From positions 67,166 to 131,165 of the forward strand of contig JXTB01000421.1 in NCBI GenBank assembly GCA_002914805.1: a stretch of DNA of 64,000 nucleotides, written 5' to 3'. Positions 38,016 to 50,300 of the stretch are shown here, in pieces. The stretch is from Parasponia andersonii (lineage: Eukaryota > Streptophyta > Magnoliopsida > Rosales > Cannabaceae). A program made the position numbers and the translations under genes. Below the pieces are notes generated by a model. The model searched no databases. It saw only the letters and a program-made list of their open reading frames with translations, and had not been told where the DNA came from. Positions within the stretch are counted from its first letter, which is position 1. Every line of letters starts with the position of its first letter.

Positions 38016-39690
38016 TGTTAAGGTTATGCCCTTAAAGCATGTATATTTTGGATATTTGTTGAATTAATAAAATGACATTTTTCTATTTGAATTTGTGCAT
38101 AATTGGTATGTCATTAAATATCAGAAAATCTCTGGTTTATTTATGTGACCATAAATTTAGCGTATAAGTATTATATACATGAGGATTAAATTTATGGATA
38201 ATAAACTAAATATAGTCCGTAATAATTAATTAAAGTTTGGGATCTTTAATTAAATATTATTAGTACAGTCCATTAATATTGAGAATGTAATAGTTTTATC
38301 CGGACTATTGATGTGTTGACATAACAATGGAGGTACTTTATATAATTTGATTATATAGGACTGGACCAGACATGATTTGAATCTCACATAAATTCCGTTA
38401 ACTATTGAGAGTTCAAATAATGTCACTAGATGATCATATGTATATCAATCTTAATCCTAAGTAGTTATAGACTCTTATTTATAACATTAAGTTCTTTGAC
38501 ATACTTGTTAAATGTTTGTTTTTAAACAGATCGAAATACTTGTATCTTGGGAGTATGATGAAATGAGTAGCTGGGAATGTAGCTTACAGATATGGAATCT
38601 ATTCCTTCCATTAAGAAGCTAGAAAGATGATTCTCTTGTGTATTGATTTAGGACTTGAACAATTTGAGTACTCAATTTATAATAGATTTATAAATTAATT
38701 GTTCATTAGAGAATCAATGGTACACAAGGATAAAAATGTAATTGGAAAGGTAAACGGAATATAACTTAGCTCCAATTATGAATTGTCTATGGAGGATTGA
38801 ACTACATGTAATGATTAAATCGATGGACTGCTCGCTGTTTTCTGAGTAAATTAATTCTGTAACTTCAAGAGTGCAATTTCATATTTTTAGTAGAGTAATA
38901 CTGGAATTAATAAATTAGACAAATTAATTAAAGAATTTAATTAATTATCATAATTTATTAGAGCTTGAATTACAGGTCCATAGGTCCCCAATTCCACCTC
39001 TTACAAACACTGTACTGGATATTACATTGTTTCTATTACTGCACACTTTGTCTAGATAAAAGTTTATCTATATGTAATTAATAATTGTTATTAATTAAAT
39101 AATTAATTAATTTTGAATTAATTAATTTAAATTTATGGAGAGATAAGTTTCCTAATTTGTTTAAATTTTGAATTTAAAAATATCTAATTATCAGATAATT
39201 AGATAAACAGAAATTGAGCAACTAACTAAAAGTGAAACACTCTTTTTTGAATGAGTGAATTATCTACTAGTTTATATAAAAATATATATATATATATATN
39301 ATACAGAATAGACTACGTATTATTTTCTATAGAGCCTCCATAAACTAGAGAGAAAAAGAAGAGTGTCTTCCTATTCTCAATAGAACAAATCCTTGTAATC
39401 TCATGTATTGAGAAAATTGTAAGGGCTTAAAGTATGAGTTTAAGAAATAGTACACAACGCCCACACGTTCATTTAGTTGTGCTTGAAACTTAGATTGGAA
39501 GATCGTGGTTGAGAAGACAATAAAGCTAGGATCCGTTGATAGACTACAAGAGATATTAGATCTATTCTCTTTATATATTCCTATTTGCTATGAATTAATA
39601 CTATGCACTCATATAGTTAATTGTCTTAAGAAAATTTTTGAATATTTCTTGGCCAATCTTCTGCTGCCGAAAATCGTTTTAAATCCAACA
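38016..39690 (+). repeat. 3' LTR of the plus-strand copia element, with gap
   Basis: It aligns with the 5' LTR but is about 165 bases shorter. The missing part is where a single N stands at 39300, in a TA repeat. AAAAC follows at 39691-39695. Confidence 0.9.
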
Positions 39691-39695
39691 AAAAC

Positions 39696-40938
39696 ATCAC
39701 GTCATTGATCACTTCCCCCGCTCACAAAATATAATTGCTTCCGTCTACTAACGTTTTACAGAGAAGTGTAAGGGGACAAGATGAACAGGACATGAAAGGG
39801 GCTCCCATAGCTATGGTACCTTTGAACTAACATGATTTCTTGAACTTAGAGGAGAGATGAGCACCGCGGAACAGGATCGAGAAATTGAAGGTTCAAGATG
39901 GAGGACATTTTTTTTTTCTTCTTTAACGGAGGTTAGGCCTGGTCAAACTTGGAGTAAAAAACAAGAATAGTGAATGGCAGAGCAAAGTACGGATGCGTTG
40001 TTTTTTTCTTATTTTTCTTTTTCTTTTTATGACAAAAGTTATATTATTCTATTTTGTGATCAATGATGTGGCGACTTTCAATTGGCCCGACAGAAAATTG
40101 GATAGAGAAAGCCGACAGGCGATCGGCGTCCATAAAAGCTTATATGCCCATTGTAAAGTGTCTACGATCACACTCCTTGCAGTTCTTACTAGCCAGGGGT
40201 AGAACCAACAAGTGCATTCACTAGGGCGATAATGGCATAATTAGAATCTTTTAAGTATAATTTTGGCTAATTTTCAGCGGGGATATAGAATTGTTTTAGC
40301 CAATTAGGAGTGAAGGCATAAATTTTTTTCTCAATAAATGGTAAAAAGAAAATTTCCAATATGCCCCTATTAGTCCTCGTCTCCGTCTGCCCCTACTTAC
40401 TGGTAGCTACATAATTTTATGAGGCTAAGATGAGGCATTTCATTTCTCGATGATGTAAGACCCACTCGTAAGATTCTTAATAAACCTTCCCAAAAGTGGG
40501 GTTAGAAATAGCACAGTTAGAAGCTCTAATCTGGTGGCCCCTTCTCTCTTTTCTTATATGAAAAAAAAAAAAAAAAAAAACCAAGAGTATACACGTGTGA
40601 CATAAGCCATATCAAGGCTATTTCTTTAGCTTTAACGGAATAGAATAGCTTCATTTAAACATAAAAAGACAAAAAGAAGAGAAAAACCAGAGAAAAGCAG
40701 AATTAGTGTTGCGACACAGACATTAATTAGAATGGAAGATCAAACTGAAAACTTTACGTGTATAAGACGCCTAAATGTAATTAAAGCATTGCTCATTTTG
40801 AGCACAGGATTTTAAATTAAGAGCCTGCAAAATTAGTACACATAATTAGGGTATAAAATTACAAGAGAAACCCACTTGCTGACAATCAGAACATCGCTTT
40901 GTCAAACCTTAAACAAGTCATGAGTATATATAGGAGCT
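39696..40938. other. Intergenic host DNA between two retroelements
   Basis: No gene is supported. It includes a run of about 20 A near 40560-40580. The last five bases, GGAGC, are the left target duplication of the next element. Confidence 0.5.
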
Positions 40939-41766
40939 GTTGGAGCGGTTTCTCATCAGCCGTCTACGTGTTTCTAAACCGCTGATACTGTACTCCCTAA
41001 CTGTCCACCTGTTTTCGCTATCTCAAAGTGTTCTGATCTCCAAGCAGGATCAGAGAGGCAGGGATAGCCACCTGCAAAGACTCTCCGATACTTAAGTCAG
41101 TGATCTATTTTTTATTCAGGGTAGCAAGGATTTAGTTCTATATGAGTATATGTTTGTTTCTTGCTCATAAGCTTTTTTATATACTTCTCTTTTTAAGCGT
41201 ACATGCCCCTCTCGGAAACGCATGGCTCATGTATATATAGTCCTGAGATTCTGAATCATCCGGGTCTCAATCTCAGGACTGAGTACCTTTTTCCTCAAAG
41301 TATTTTCCAGAGGTCACGGGCTGAGATTACCATGATCACCTCTGTATCGCTGTAGCCTGGTTTCCGCCACCTCCTATGGCTTGAATCTGTCAGGGGTGAG
41401 ATTTGATCAAATCGCCATTCTGTCAGGACGGCTTGCCCTCTGCGCACGCCTGCCCAATATCGCATTAAATGCTCTGTCTAGGTCTGGAGTTGTGAGTTGC
41501 TTTCCATAGTATTTTAGTGGAAGACCCTTGGGGCTTCCGACCCCCTAGCTGTCGAGGTAAGGGTCTGACTGGGCTGAGTCTGTCTAGGGTCTGTGATGGG
41601 CTCGGCCCTAACCTTGGAAGGCCCAACAACCGATTATGAAATCACGTGTGACCCGCGTGGCCTTTAGCTAATCACTCTCGACATCCGTCGGACGGTGGGC
41701 TCCGTTTGTGACCTGTTCTGCCACTTAATCGTCCACGTAGTGTATGATTTGGGAACGGGTCCCACA
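40939..41766 (-). repeat. 3' LTR of the Tat-like element
   Basis: TGTTGGAGCGG at the left, GGTCCCACA at the right (plus strand). It contains a 12-bp perfect inverted repeat, AGTCCTGAGATT at 41239-41250 and its complement at 41269-41280, just after TATATATAG. Confidence 0.88.
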
Positions 41767-41976
41767 ACTGCCCCCATTTCCCTACTTGATGGATTCGCAT
41801 CCGTCAAGTAGGGAAATCGTTTATCCGTTCCTCCAATCTGGGGGTGCACGTGGCTCCCTCCCTGCCGACGCGGAGGCACGCCATCCCATGTCACGAAATC
41901 TGTTTGAATTTTGAAGTTCCAACTGTTCGGTCTCCTTTGCTCTCCTCTTTTCCAGAAAAACTCTTCAGCTCCCCCT

Positions 41977-41985
41977 CTATAAAAG
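41977..41985 (+). promoter_or_regulatory. TATA box of the opposite-strand unit
   Basis: CTATAAAAG stands in a pyrimidine-rich context about 120 bases before the first opposite-strand coding block. Its position and match to the plant TATA consensus make it a good promoter candidate for the plus-strand gene inside the element. Confidence 0.55.
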
Positions 41986-42106
41986 CCGCAATTACGCTCA
42001 TTTGCCACTTTACTAAAATCTTCGATCATTCTAGCCTCATAAAATCCTAGGGTTTCCAATTTCCTCCCTTCTAGAGACTTTTACTCTTTCACTCGTATTC
42101 AGAACA

Positions 42107-45100
42107 GTGGCTTCAAGTCAAAACCAGGAATTGCACCCTGTCATAGATTCAGAGTTGGATTCACTAAGGAGACAACTCTGCCTCCCTGGTAAAGTGACGC
42201 TGCAAAGTGTCGAGGGCCCTGTGGATTGGTATCTTCATCCTTGTGCCCCCGAAGGCTCTATCATCTTGGACAGAAAACATCTGGACTGGCTGCGATTCCC
42301 CCTTCCTCCTCTGGTCCACCAATTTTTCGCTTTGACGGGGATCCACCCGATGCAATTGAACACAAACGGGGTCATGATTCTGATGGGGCTTTCCGCTCTG
42401 TCAGTACTCAATAATTTGCATATTGACCTAGAGGTGGTCTTTTATACTTATAAGCTCACCCTCATCCCCAAGAAGAGTTCCTACCCCACCTTTTACCTCC
42501 AACCACTGCCGGGATGTCATATCTTCTGGGGTTTGCCGAGGTCAGATAAGCAATGGGACTCCCATGCCAAGCTATACGCCGTTGGAGGGGCGTGGTGCTC
42601 CCCTTGAGTGAATAGCGAGCACTTCCAAGTTCCCTCCGCTTTCTTGCAGAGTAAGTGCTAGGTCGTGATTTTTGGGTCTGTGCCCTCCCCGTATGTTATT
42701 GCTCATATTATTTTGTCTTGTGCAGCCTCGGCAGAAGAGAACAAGTTCGAGCCGCATTTTCTGGCGGGGCAGCTCAAAGGCCTAGAAGGGATCATCATCT
42801 TCGGATCTCCCAGGGACTGCAGGCACATCCAAGCCGTCCTCAACCCCTTGACGATGAACATGATGCCCAGGACGGTTTCATACCTTCCATTCCCTCTAGA
42901 TACCTGGGTCATCACAAAGCACATGCGAAGCCGACTTAACGTCACTGCCCTGAATCGATTCTGCCGGGACGAACATGACCGAATCGCCATAGTGGGTCGG
43001 TAGGTTACGGCTTCAAGCCAATTGGCGGGCACCAATGACCTGGTGGCGCCATCTAGCCACAAGCTCGAGGAGGTTGTGAGGCTTGTGGCCAAGGAGTGCA
43101 TCAGGCTCCGCAGGGAGGAAGCCGCCGCCCCTAAGAGGGCTAGGGGTGAGTTCATTTTCGCATCCTTGAGCTTCGCGAGTCGTATTGTGACCGTGATCTA
43201 AACATATTACTTGTTCTTTGCAGGTTCTGAGACAGGCCCATCGGCTGACCCCTCACCCGTCAAAAGGGGAGCCGCGGGACATAAGGCTCACACCAAGACA
43301 CCTGCTGGCCGACATCTCGTGGTACTCTCAGGAGATGAAGTGCCTGCGTCCCCTGCTCCGACACAGGTGGACCTCCATCCGGGGGAACGTCTGCCACACA
43401 TACCATACATGGGGAGGAGACACCGCCGAGTCTGGCTGGGGGGTCTACTGTAGCAATCTCGTCCTCCCCTGACTCCGGTTCGAAATCGAGCTCTATTTGC
43501 CTCGGCGGGGAGATCGCCGAGCTTAGTAGGGGGCTCCGAGGTTGAAGTCTCGACTATCTTCCCCTCCCCCGGTCCCAGTAAAGCGGCGACACGAGGTCGG
43601 CTCATCTAACGAAGAAGAGGGCTGGGCAGAGAAGAGGGGCAGGGTTGCCACCTCGTCTGACAGTGACGACGACAGGGCCACGCTGACCCTTCTAAGGAGA
43701 AGAAGGTCGGTGCATAGCAGCCTGCCCAGAGGAGATGCACCACCTCCCTCAGTGGCCGATGGCGCTCTTGGTGGCGCCAGGCTTCCCTCCATCCCTGCCG
43801 CCACTGCCTCGGGGGCATGCCCGGCTGGCGGAGAGGGTGCCCTCATGGCTAGCGGGGCGGGACCGTGTTCCCCTAGCACGAGCAACGCCCAAAGAGAGGG
43901 TCCAGCCACAGAGCCGGAGCTGGAGGCGCTCTCTGTGGAGAACGTCGAGCTGGTCACCAAACGTACCTTCAAGCAAGTTTGGTCCATTCAGTTGCTTCTA
44001 TATTTTTTAGCATCCTTGCTAAACGCTGACCCCCTCCCCTTTTTTGTTTAACTTGCAGCTGGCTGCCATCCAATCTTTCTACTCCTCTCGCGTCAGGGAT
44101 TTGACCGAGGAGCTGAGTTTTCGATCTGTACTGGCCAAGCGCAGCGAAGCCGCCCTCACCGAATTGAGGTCTGACTTCAATTTATATCGGAGCCTCGAGG
44201 AGGCGAGGGTCAGTAGCGTAGTGGCTCACGCTCTGAGTATCGAGAGGACTAGACGCGAGGAGCTGGCTATGAGACTGGCTGAGGCAGAGGCTGACAAACT
44301 TGCCCAATCCGAGGCCGCCAGACTAGCTCAGAACGAGGTAAAGGTCAAGGAGCAGGAATTGCAGAGCGCGGGGGCAGAGATGGGGCTGGCTTTCGTCGCT
44401 CGTGACAAGGCTGTTGACGATGCCAAAGAAACAAGGAAAGCCGAGGCGAAAGCCAAGCTAGAGGCCCATTCTCTGCAACGCAGGCTTGACCGGTCTAACG
44501 AGGTACATCGATATCTCTTCCTGGATCACAAAAATCTGATGGGTACTCATGTGGAGATGTCTTGCAAACACGGCGAGGACCTTGCCGGCATTAACACTTT
44601 TTTGGTCGACTTATCATAGCGGCAAGCAGAGCTCAAGCTGGCGGCGCTAAAGGATAGGCTGGCGGACGCGGAGAAATTAAAAACGAGGTACTAGAGGCAG
44701 GTGGACATCCTTTCTGCGGAAAGTTACAGGTCTGGCTGGGAGAATAGAGAGTTCGAAGGCCACACTGAAGTGGTAACGCCAGACCAATTTGACGATTAGA
44801 AAGGCATCGAGAGAGACCATACTCGGTCAAGCACTATATGCAGCAGCTCGGGGATGAGATCAGCATCACGTATCCGGCTGACGTGTTGAAGATGCTTGCT
44901 GCAGAAAAATGACGGGTCCTCTACATCTGCTTCCGATGCCAAAGAGCTTATCCCCATTTCCGGTCCGCCAGATCGAACTTCGGAAGCCCCTGACGCTCAG
45001 CCTGGTCTCGAGGTCTCAAGTGCTGAGGGGTCTGGCGTGGTCATTATATCCAGTGACGAATCCGACCCTGGTATGCCACCCTTCACCGGGGCTGGTCCAA

Positions 45101-45141
45101 GCACCGGGACTGGCCGCACTCCCATGGATGGAGGTAACTAG
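42107..45141 (+). other. Opposite-strand gene of the Tat-like element (transposase_28-like plus coiled coil)
   Basis: A series of plus-strand coding blocks runs against gag-pol. The first (42107-42607) has the look of the 'putative gypsy type transposon' domain (PF04195, transposase_28): a DWYLHPCAPEGSIILDRKHL region, then LPPLVHQFFALTGIHPMQL and a long hydrophobic stretch. A middle block near 43540-44000 is Ser/Glu/Asp-rich with a basic PVKRRHE patch. A third (44044-44619) is almost entirely Ala/Glu/Leu/Arg and reads as a long coiled coil. GT-AG bounded spacers between blocks suggest splicing, which is known for such genes in this lineage. A poly(A) signal AATAAA lies at 45192-45197. The role is unknown. 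This copy is decayed. Confidence 0.7.
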
Positions 45142-45191
45142 GGTACTTAACTTTGTACATTTGTAAAGCTGACCCTCGTTGTAACCCTCCG

Positions 45192-45197
45192 AATAAA
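45192..45197 (+). terminator. Poly(A) signal of the opposite-strand unit
   Basis: AATAAA lies about 50 bases after the last plus-strand coding block, in AT-rich text, as expected for a plant polyadenylation signal. Confidence 0.45.
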
Positions 45198-45827
45198 TAA
45201 TAAGAACGGTGCAATTCTCTTTAGTCTGTTTTCTTTTTCTTTGTTGACCACGTCTGGGGTAAAGTTAAGCCTTGTTATAGCCGTCTGTATAAATAATTGT
45301 GGACGACTCGGATCGACACGATTTTGGACTATTAGTCAGTCCTCCTCCGGCCATGACTGCCAAGATTAGTTTCAGAGATAGGGGTGCAAGCTTTGACTCA
45401 TCCGGTTTTACAGAGGTATAACATCTGTTATGACTTGTTTTGACAGAGTTCGACCTGCGCGTGTGGCTGGACTTCTCCGACCCCAAATGGGACCGCGCTC
45501 GGAACCAGCTCTAGGGATTGGTCGACTATTGTTTGGACCCGTCGTTGCAAAGGAGAAGGCCTGGGCTCGGCTCTTACTGCGAACAAATAGGGCACTACCA
45601 CTCCGATGTCTCCTTACGAGTCGGTTCGCAACCTGCCTCCCGTAAGTAGGGTTTATGAGCGTGCACCATTATTAACCGTGCGCTTTGTATTTTTAGAATA
45701 TAATAAACAGACTTTAATCTTAATTTCTGTCTTCATGTTTGGTCTGGTACTAGACTACTTCCAACGGGTAGACTCCAAATTCGTTCACATCCTGCCTATG
45801 CGCAAATAAACCATCCCCCGGGTAGAG

Positions 45828-46015
45828 CCTGCTTTCCTTTAGCTCTTCGTATAGCTAAAACGTTTCTTAGGGAGGGTCCACTTCCAACGGGTGGATCCCG
45901 ACCCTGCTTTCCTTTAGCCATTCGTATAGCTAAAATGTTCCTTAGGGAGGGTCCACTTCCAACAGGTGAATCCTGACCCTGCTTTCCTTTAGCTATTCGT
46001 GTAGCTAAAAAAGTT
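45828..46015. repeat. 75-bp tandem repeat, about 2.5 copies
   Basis: CCTGCTTTCCTTTAG recurs at 45828, 45903 and 45978, an exact 75-base spacing. Each copy continues with TCGTATAGCTAAAA and AGGGAGGGTCCACTTCCAAC. Confidence 0.9.
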
Positions 46016-46019
46016 CCTC

Positions 46020-46835
46020 AGGGGGGTTTGCTGGCAAGCTTTTGGGCTGTGCACCCTTTTTCTCCTCGTACGTTTTCCCGGGTCATCGGCAAGCGTTTTA
46101 TTACACGATGTGATTCCCATAGTACGATCGTTTGTGAGGTCTGCTGACAAGTTTTTGTTGCACAGCTGTTTCTTCTTCGTACGTTCTCTTGGGTCGTCGA
46201 CGAGCGACGTGATCCCCATAGTACGAGCGTTTTTAAGGTCTGCTAGTAAATTTTTGGTTGCACAGTTGTTTCCTCTTCGTACATTTTCTCGGGTCGTCGA
46301 CGAGCGATGTGACTCCTATAGTACGAGCGTTTTTTAGGTCTGCTGGCAATTTTTTAGTTGTACAGTAGTTTCCTCTTCGTACGTTTTCTCGGATCGTCGA
46401 CAAGTGACGTGAATCCCATAGTACGAGCATTTTTTAGGTCTGCTAGCAAGTTTTTGGTTGCACAGCTGTTTCCTCTTCGTACGTTTTCTCGTGTCGTCGA
46501 CGAGCGACGTGATTCCCATAGTACGAGCTTTTTTTAGGTCTGTTGGCAAGTTTTTGTTGCACAGTAGTTTCCTCTTTGTACGTTTTCTCGGGTCGTCGAC
46601 GAGCGATGTGAATCCCATAGTACGATCATTTTTGAGGTCTGCTGGCAAGTTTTTGATGCACAGTAGTTTCCTCTTCGTACATTTTTTCGGGTCGTCGACG
46701 AGCAACGTGATTCCCATAGTACGATCATTTTTGAGGTCTGCTGGCAAGTTTTTGGTACACAACAGTTTCCTCTTCCTTCGTTTTCTCGGGTCGTCGATGA
46801 GCGACGTGACTCCCATAGTACGATCATTGATTGCG
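46020..46835. repeat. 99-bp tandem repeat, about eight copies
   Basis: CCCATAGTACGA recurs every 99-100 bases from about 46117 to 46815. The unit also contains GGTCTGCTGGCAAGTTTTTG, CCTCTTCGTACGTTTTCTCG and GGTCGTCGACGAGCGACGTG. The copies differ by a few bases each. On the minus strand the unit reads as a 33-residue repeat (DRTMGITSLVDDPRKRTKRK is part of it). Confidence 0.92.
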
Positions 46836-46869
46836 CGAGTTGTGTGTATGGTCCACAAATATGGAAGGC

Positions 46870-47110
46870 CCTTTTCGGTGGTAACCCAGTATGATTTTTT
46901 GCTTGTGCAACTGAGGCATGGGGTCTGCCACTGTGGGCGAACCCTTCTCTGTAGCAGCCTGGTGGGATCTTTTGCCTGTGCAAATAAAACGTTGGGTGTG
47001 CCACTGTGGGCAAACCCTCTTCTGTAACAGCCTGGTGTAATCTTTTGCCTGTGCAAATAAAACGTTGTGTCTGCCACTATGGGCAGACCCTTTTCCGTGT
47101 GGCAGTAGAT
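46870..47110. repeat. 73-bp tandem repeat, about three copies
   Basis: CTGCCACTGTGGGC-type text recurs at about 46925, 46998 and 47071, with GCAGCCTGGTG and TTTTGCCTGTGCAA between. A further isolated copy of the CTGCCACTGTGGGC core lies near 47190. Confidence 0.85.
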
Positions 47111-47321
47111 CTGACCTGTTTTGGAATCAAGTTTTTTAATAATATAAGCGTTCACATAGGTCTCACGCATGAATAGTATGTGGAGTCTGCCACTGTGGGC
47201 CCCTTTTCCATAGCAATCCAAAAGATGAATTCATGCAGTAAAAAGGGAACTTGACCTATTTTGGATTTAAACTTTTCAAAAATATAAGCATTCACATGGT
47301 CTTATATCATATGCATGCGTC

Positions 47322-50300
47322 TTACATGTGATACTTTTTCAAGTACTGAGCGTTCCACGTGTTCAGCAAGTTTTTCCCGGTCTTGAGTTCTTTCAGGACA
47401 TATGTACCATTGTCGAGTGCTTTGATCACCTCATAGGGTCTAATCCAATTGGAGTCTAGTTTCAAGGAATTCCATGTTCTAACTTTCAGGACCCAATCCC
47501 TGGCATTAAATTGTCGAGCACTAATCTTTTTTGCGTAGTAGGATCTAGCCTGCTGGTGGTATGAAGTCAGGTGGACCAGGGCCATGTCTCTCGTTTCGTC
47601 CAGGAGGTCTGTGTTGCAGCTTAGCTGGCCTTCGTTTAAGGGGGGAATCTCTCACCACTTTGGAACGGAGGGTCGGGAGGCCGACTTCAGTCGAGATCAC
47701 AGCCTCTGAGCCGTAGACCATGGTGAATGGCGTTCTTCCAGTCGACCTCCGCTCCGTGGTTCGATAAGCCCATACAACGGCCGGTAGCTCTTTTAACCAC
47801 TTGCCTTTAGCCTCCTGCAAGTTCTTTTTGATGTTACTGAATATGGCTTTGTTCGTTGCCTCTGCTTGACTGTCCCCCTGAGGGTAGTTCACGGAAGAGA
47901 AACTGAGCCTTATATCATACAGCTCGCACAGCTCCTTGACCTTAGTATTTTGGAACTGTGTGCCATGATCGGCATGTATCTCTTTTAGAATCCCGAACCG
48001 ACAGATTATGTTCTTCCAGATGAAGTTAATCGTGTCTGTCTTGCTAACGGTCACGTAGGCTTCAGCTTCTACCTATTTGGTGAAGAAATCCGTAGCCAAC
48101 ATGACGTACCTCCTTCCCCTTGGACTCCTGGGGAGCTCTCCGACGATGTCCAGACCCGATTTGGCAAACGGCTAGGGGGTTATGTTCGAATGAAGTACCT
48201 CCACGGGCTAGCGTTTCATTGGGGCGAACCTCTGGCATTTATCACATTTCTTAATGAATCCAGCCGCCTCTGTCATCATGTATGGCAAAAAGTACCCAGC
48301 CATTAGAGCCTTGTGGGCGAGGCTGTGTCCGCCAAAGTGGTTGCCGCATACTCCCTCGTGGATTTCCTCCATTAGCTTTTGCGCTTCGACGGGACCTATG
48401 CATCGCAGCATCGGACCTATTGTCGATCTCTTGTATAGTCGTTCCCCCACCATCGAGTACCTGGCAGCCTTCAACCTGATCGACCTTGCTTCTCGGGGGT
48501 CCGTGGGTAGGTTCCCCAACGTCAAATACTGGGTGATAGGTTTCATCCACCCTTCGTCAGTAGTTCCGGTTGCGAACACATGGTGCGCAGGGGTCTAGGG
48601 GCCGTCCTCCATGCTCCCGCCTTCTAGGAGAACTTCTATGCTTCTAGCCGTACCCCCAATTGACGCACTTTTACCTAGCTCGTCGGCCCTCTGGTTCATC
48701 TCCCTAGGGATCGGTTCGATATTGAAATTATCAAAGCGAGCTTTTGCCCCCATTACTTTGGAGAAGTACCTGTGCAACCTTGGTTCTTTTACCTCGAAGT
48801 TTCCCCTGACCTGACCCGCGATCAACTACGAGTCGGTCTTTACTGCGATGTTCTCCACTCCGAAGTGCAGTGCCAGCTCAAGGCCTTGTAGCAGTGCCTC
48901 GTACTCCGCCTCATTGTTAGTTGCCTGGAAGCCGAGCCTCAATGCCTTCTCAACTCTGAGACTCGTTAGGGTCTGCAGGACTATCTCGATACCTGACCCT
49001 GAGGCATTCGTGGATCCATCGGCATAGAGCGTCCAGGCTGAAGGGGGCGAAGTTGAGACATCTGAGACGGGTTGTGTTGCTCACTGAAGGATTCGATTTC
49101 CACCAGAAAATCCGCCATGACCTATCCTTTCTTTGCCGCTCGAGGCCAATACTCGATATCGTATATCCCCAGCTCGATGGCCCACTTGGTCAGTCATCCT
49201 GACAGGTCTGGCTTGGCCAAAATTTGGCGGAGGGGGAAATCCGTATACACGGTGACCGAGTGTGCCTCAAAGTACTGCCGGAGTTTCTTTTTAACGTTGA
49301 CCAGAGCGAGGACCATCTTTTCTGCCACACTATATCGCGTCTCGGCGTCCAGGAGCATGCGGCTTATATCAGTTTCTGTTTGCCGTCTTCCTCGATGAAT
49401 AGTACGGCACTGATCGCTACTTCAGACACTGCTAAATAGGCGTACAGGCATTCCCCCTCTACTGGGGAAGCCAAGATAGGGGGTGACTCAAATACAGCTT
49501 GAGATCTGTCAGTACCCTGTCATGTTCCTCCCCCCAGATGACAGTAGAGCTTTTCTTCAAGCATTGGAAGAAAGGTTTGAATTGGTCTGACATCTTGGAA
49601 ACGAATTGGCTGAGAGCGGCTATCTTCCCAGCCAGGCGTTGGACCTCCCGAATGGTCAAGGGTCTCTGCACATTTGCGATTGAGGTCAGCTGGGTCGGGT
49701 TTGCCTCAATACCCCTCCTGCTCACGATATGCCCTAGGAATTGACCAGAGGACACCACAAATGCACATTTCTTGGGATTCAGACGCATCCGATATTGCTT
49801 CAGAATCTGAAAACATTCGTCTAAGTGTCCTAGATGGTCTGAATCTTCTCTACTCTTCATGACCATATCGTCTATAGACACCTCCATAGTCTTCCCTAAT
49901 AGCCTGTCGAACATTTTATTCATGAATCTTTGGTAGGTTGTTCCTGCGTTCTTCAACCCAAATGGCATACGCCTGTAGCAGTACAGACCATGCTCCATGA
50001 TAAAAGCCGTGTGGACCTGGTCTTCCACATTTAGGGGAATCTGGTTGTACTTAGAGTAGGCATCCAAAAAGCTCATTCTGTTGAATCCCGCCGTCGCATC
50101 TACCATTTGGTCGATTCTTGGCAGGGGGAAGCTACCCTTCGGGCAGGCCTTGTTCAGGTTGGTGAAGTCTATGCAAATATGGTCGTCGCCGTTTTTCTTT
50201 TTTACCACTACTGGGTTGGAGACCCAACGCGGGTGCACGCATTCCCTGATCAAACCGTTCTCCAGCAGCTTCTCTACCTCCTTATTGATCGCCCTGTTTT

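Larger units (their letters stand above)
30489..39690 (+). mobile_element. Ty1/copia element with perfect target duplication (fossil, fairly young)
   Basis: It carries LTRs at 30489-32328 and 38016-39690, a primer site just after the left LTR (TTAGTACCAGAGCGG), and a long leader of about 1.7 kb. Coding parts in order are gag (34010-34480), a zinc knuckle (CFYCGVERHWKRNC near 34793), protease (DSGAINH near 34950), integrase (about 35350-36300), reverse transcriptase (about 36540-37230, YVDDILLIGND) and RNase H (about 37350-38000, ending before GTGGGAGAT at the LTR). The direct repeat AAAAC flanks it on both sides. The LTRs differ by about 4% in the first 300 bases by eye. The coding region has several breaks, perhaps six to eight. 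The lineage is not resolved. Confidence 0.9.

Noticed and set aside
46020-46835. CRISPR-like array
   Set aside because: The unit is 99 bases without distinct spacers, sits in a plant retroelement, and has no cas genes nearby.
46458-47027. A 189-codon plus-strand frame as a host gene
   Set aside because: It is made of the 99-bp retroelement repeat; the repeat length keeps frames open by itself.
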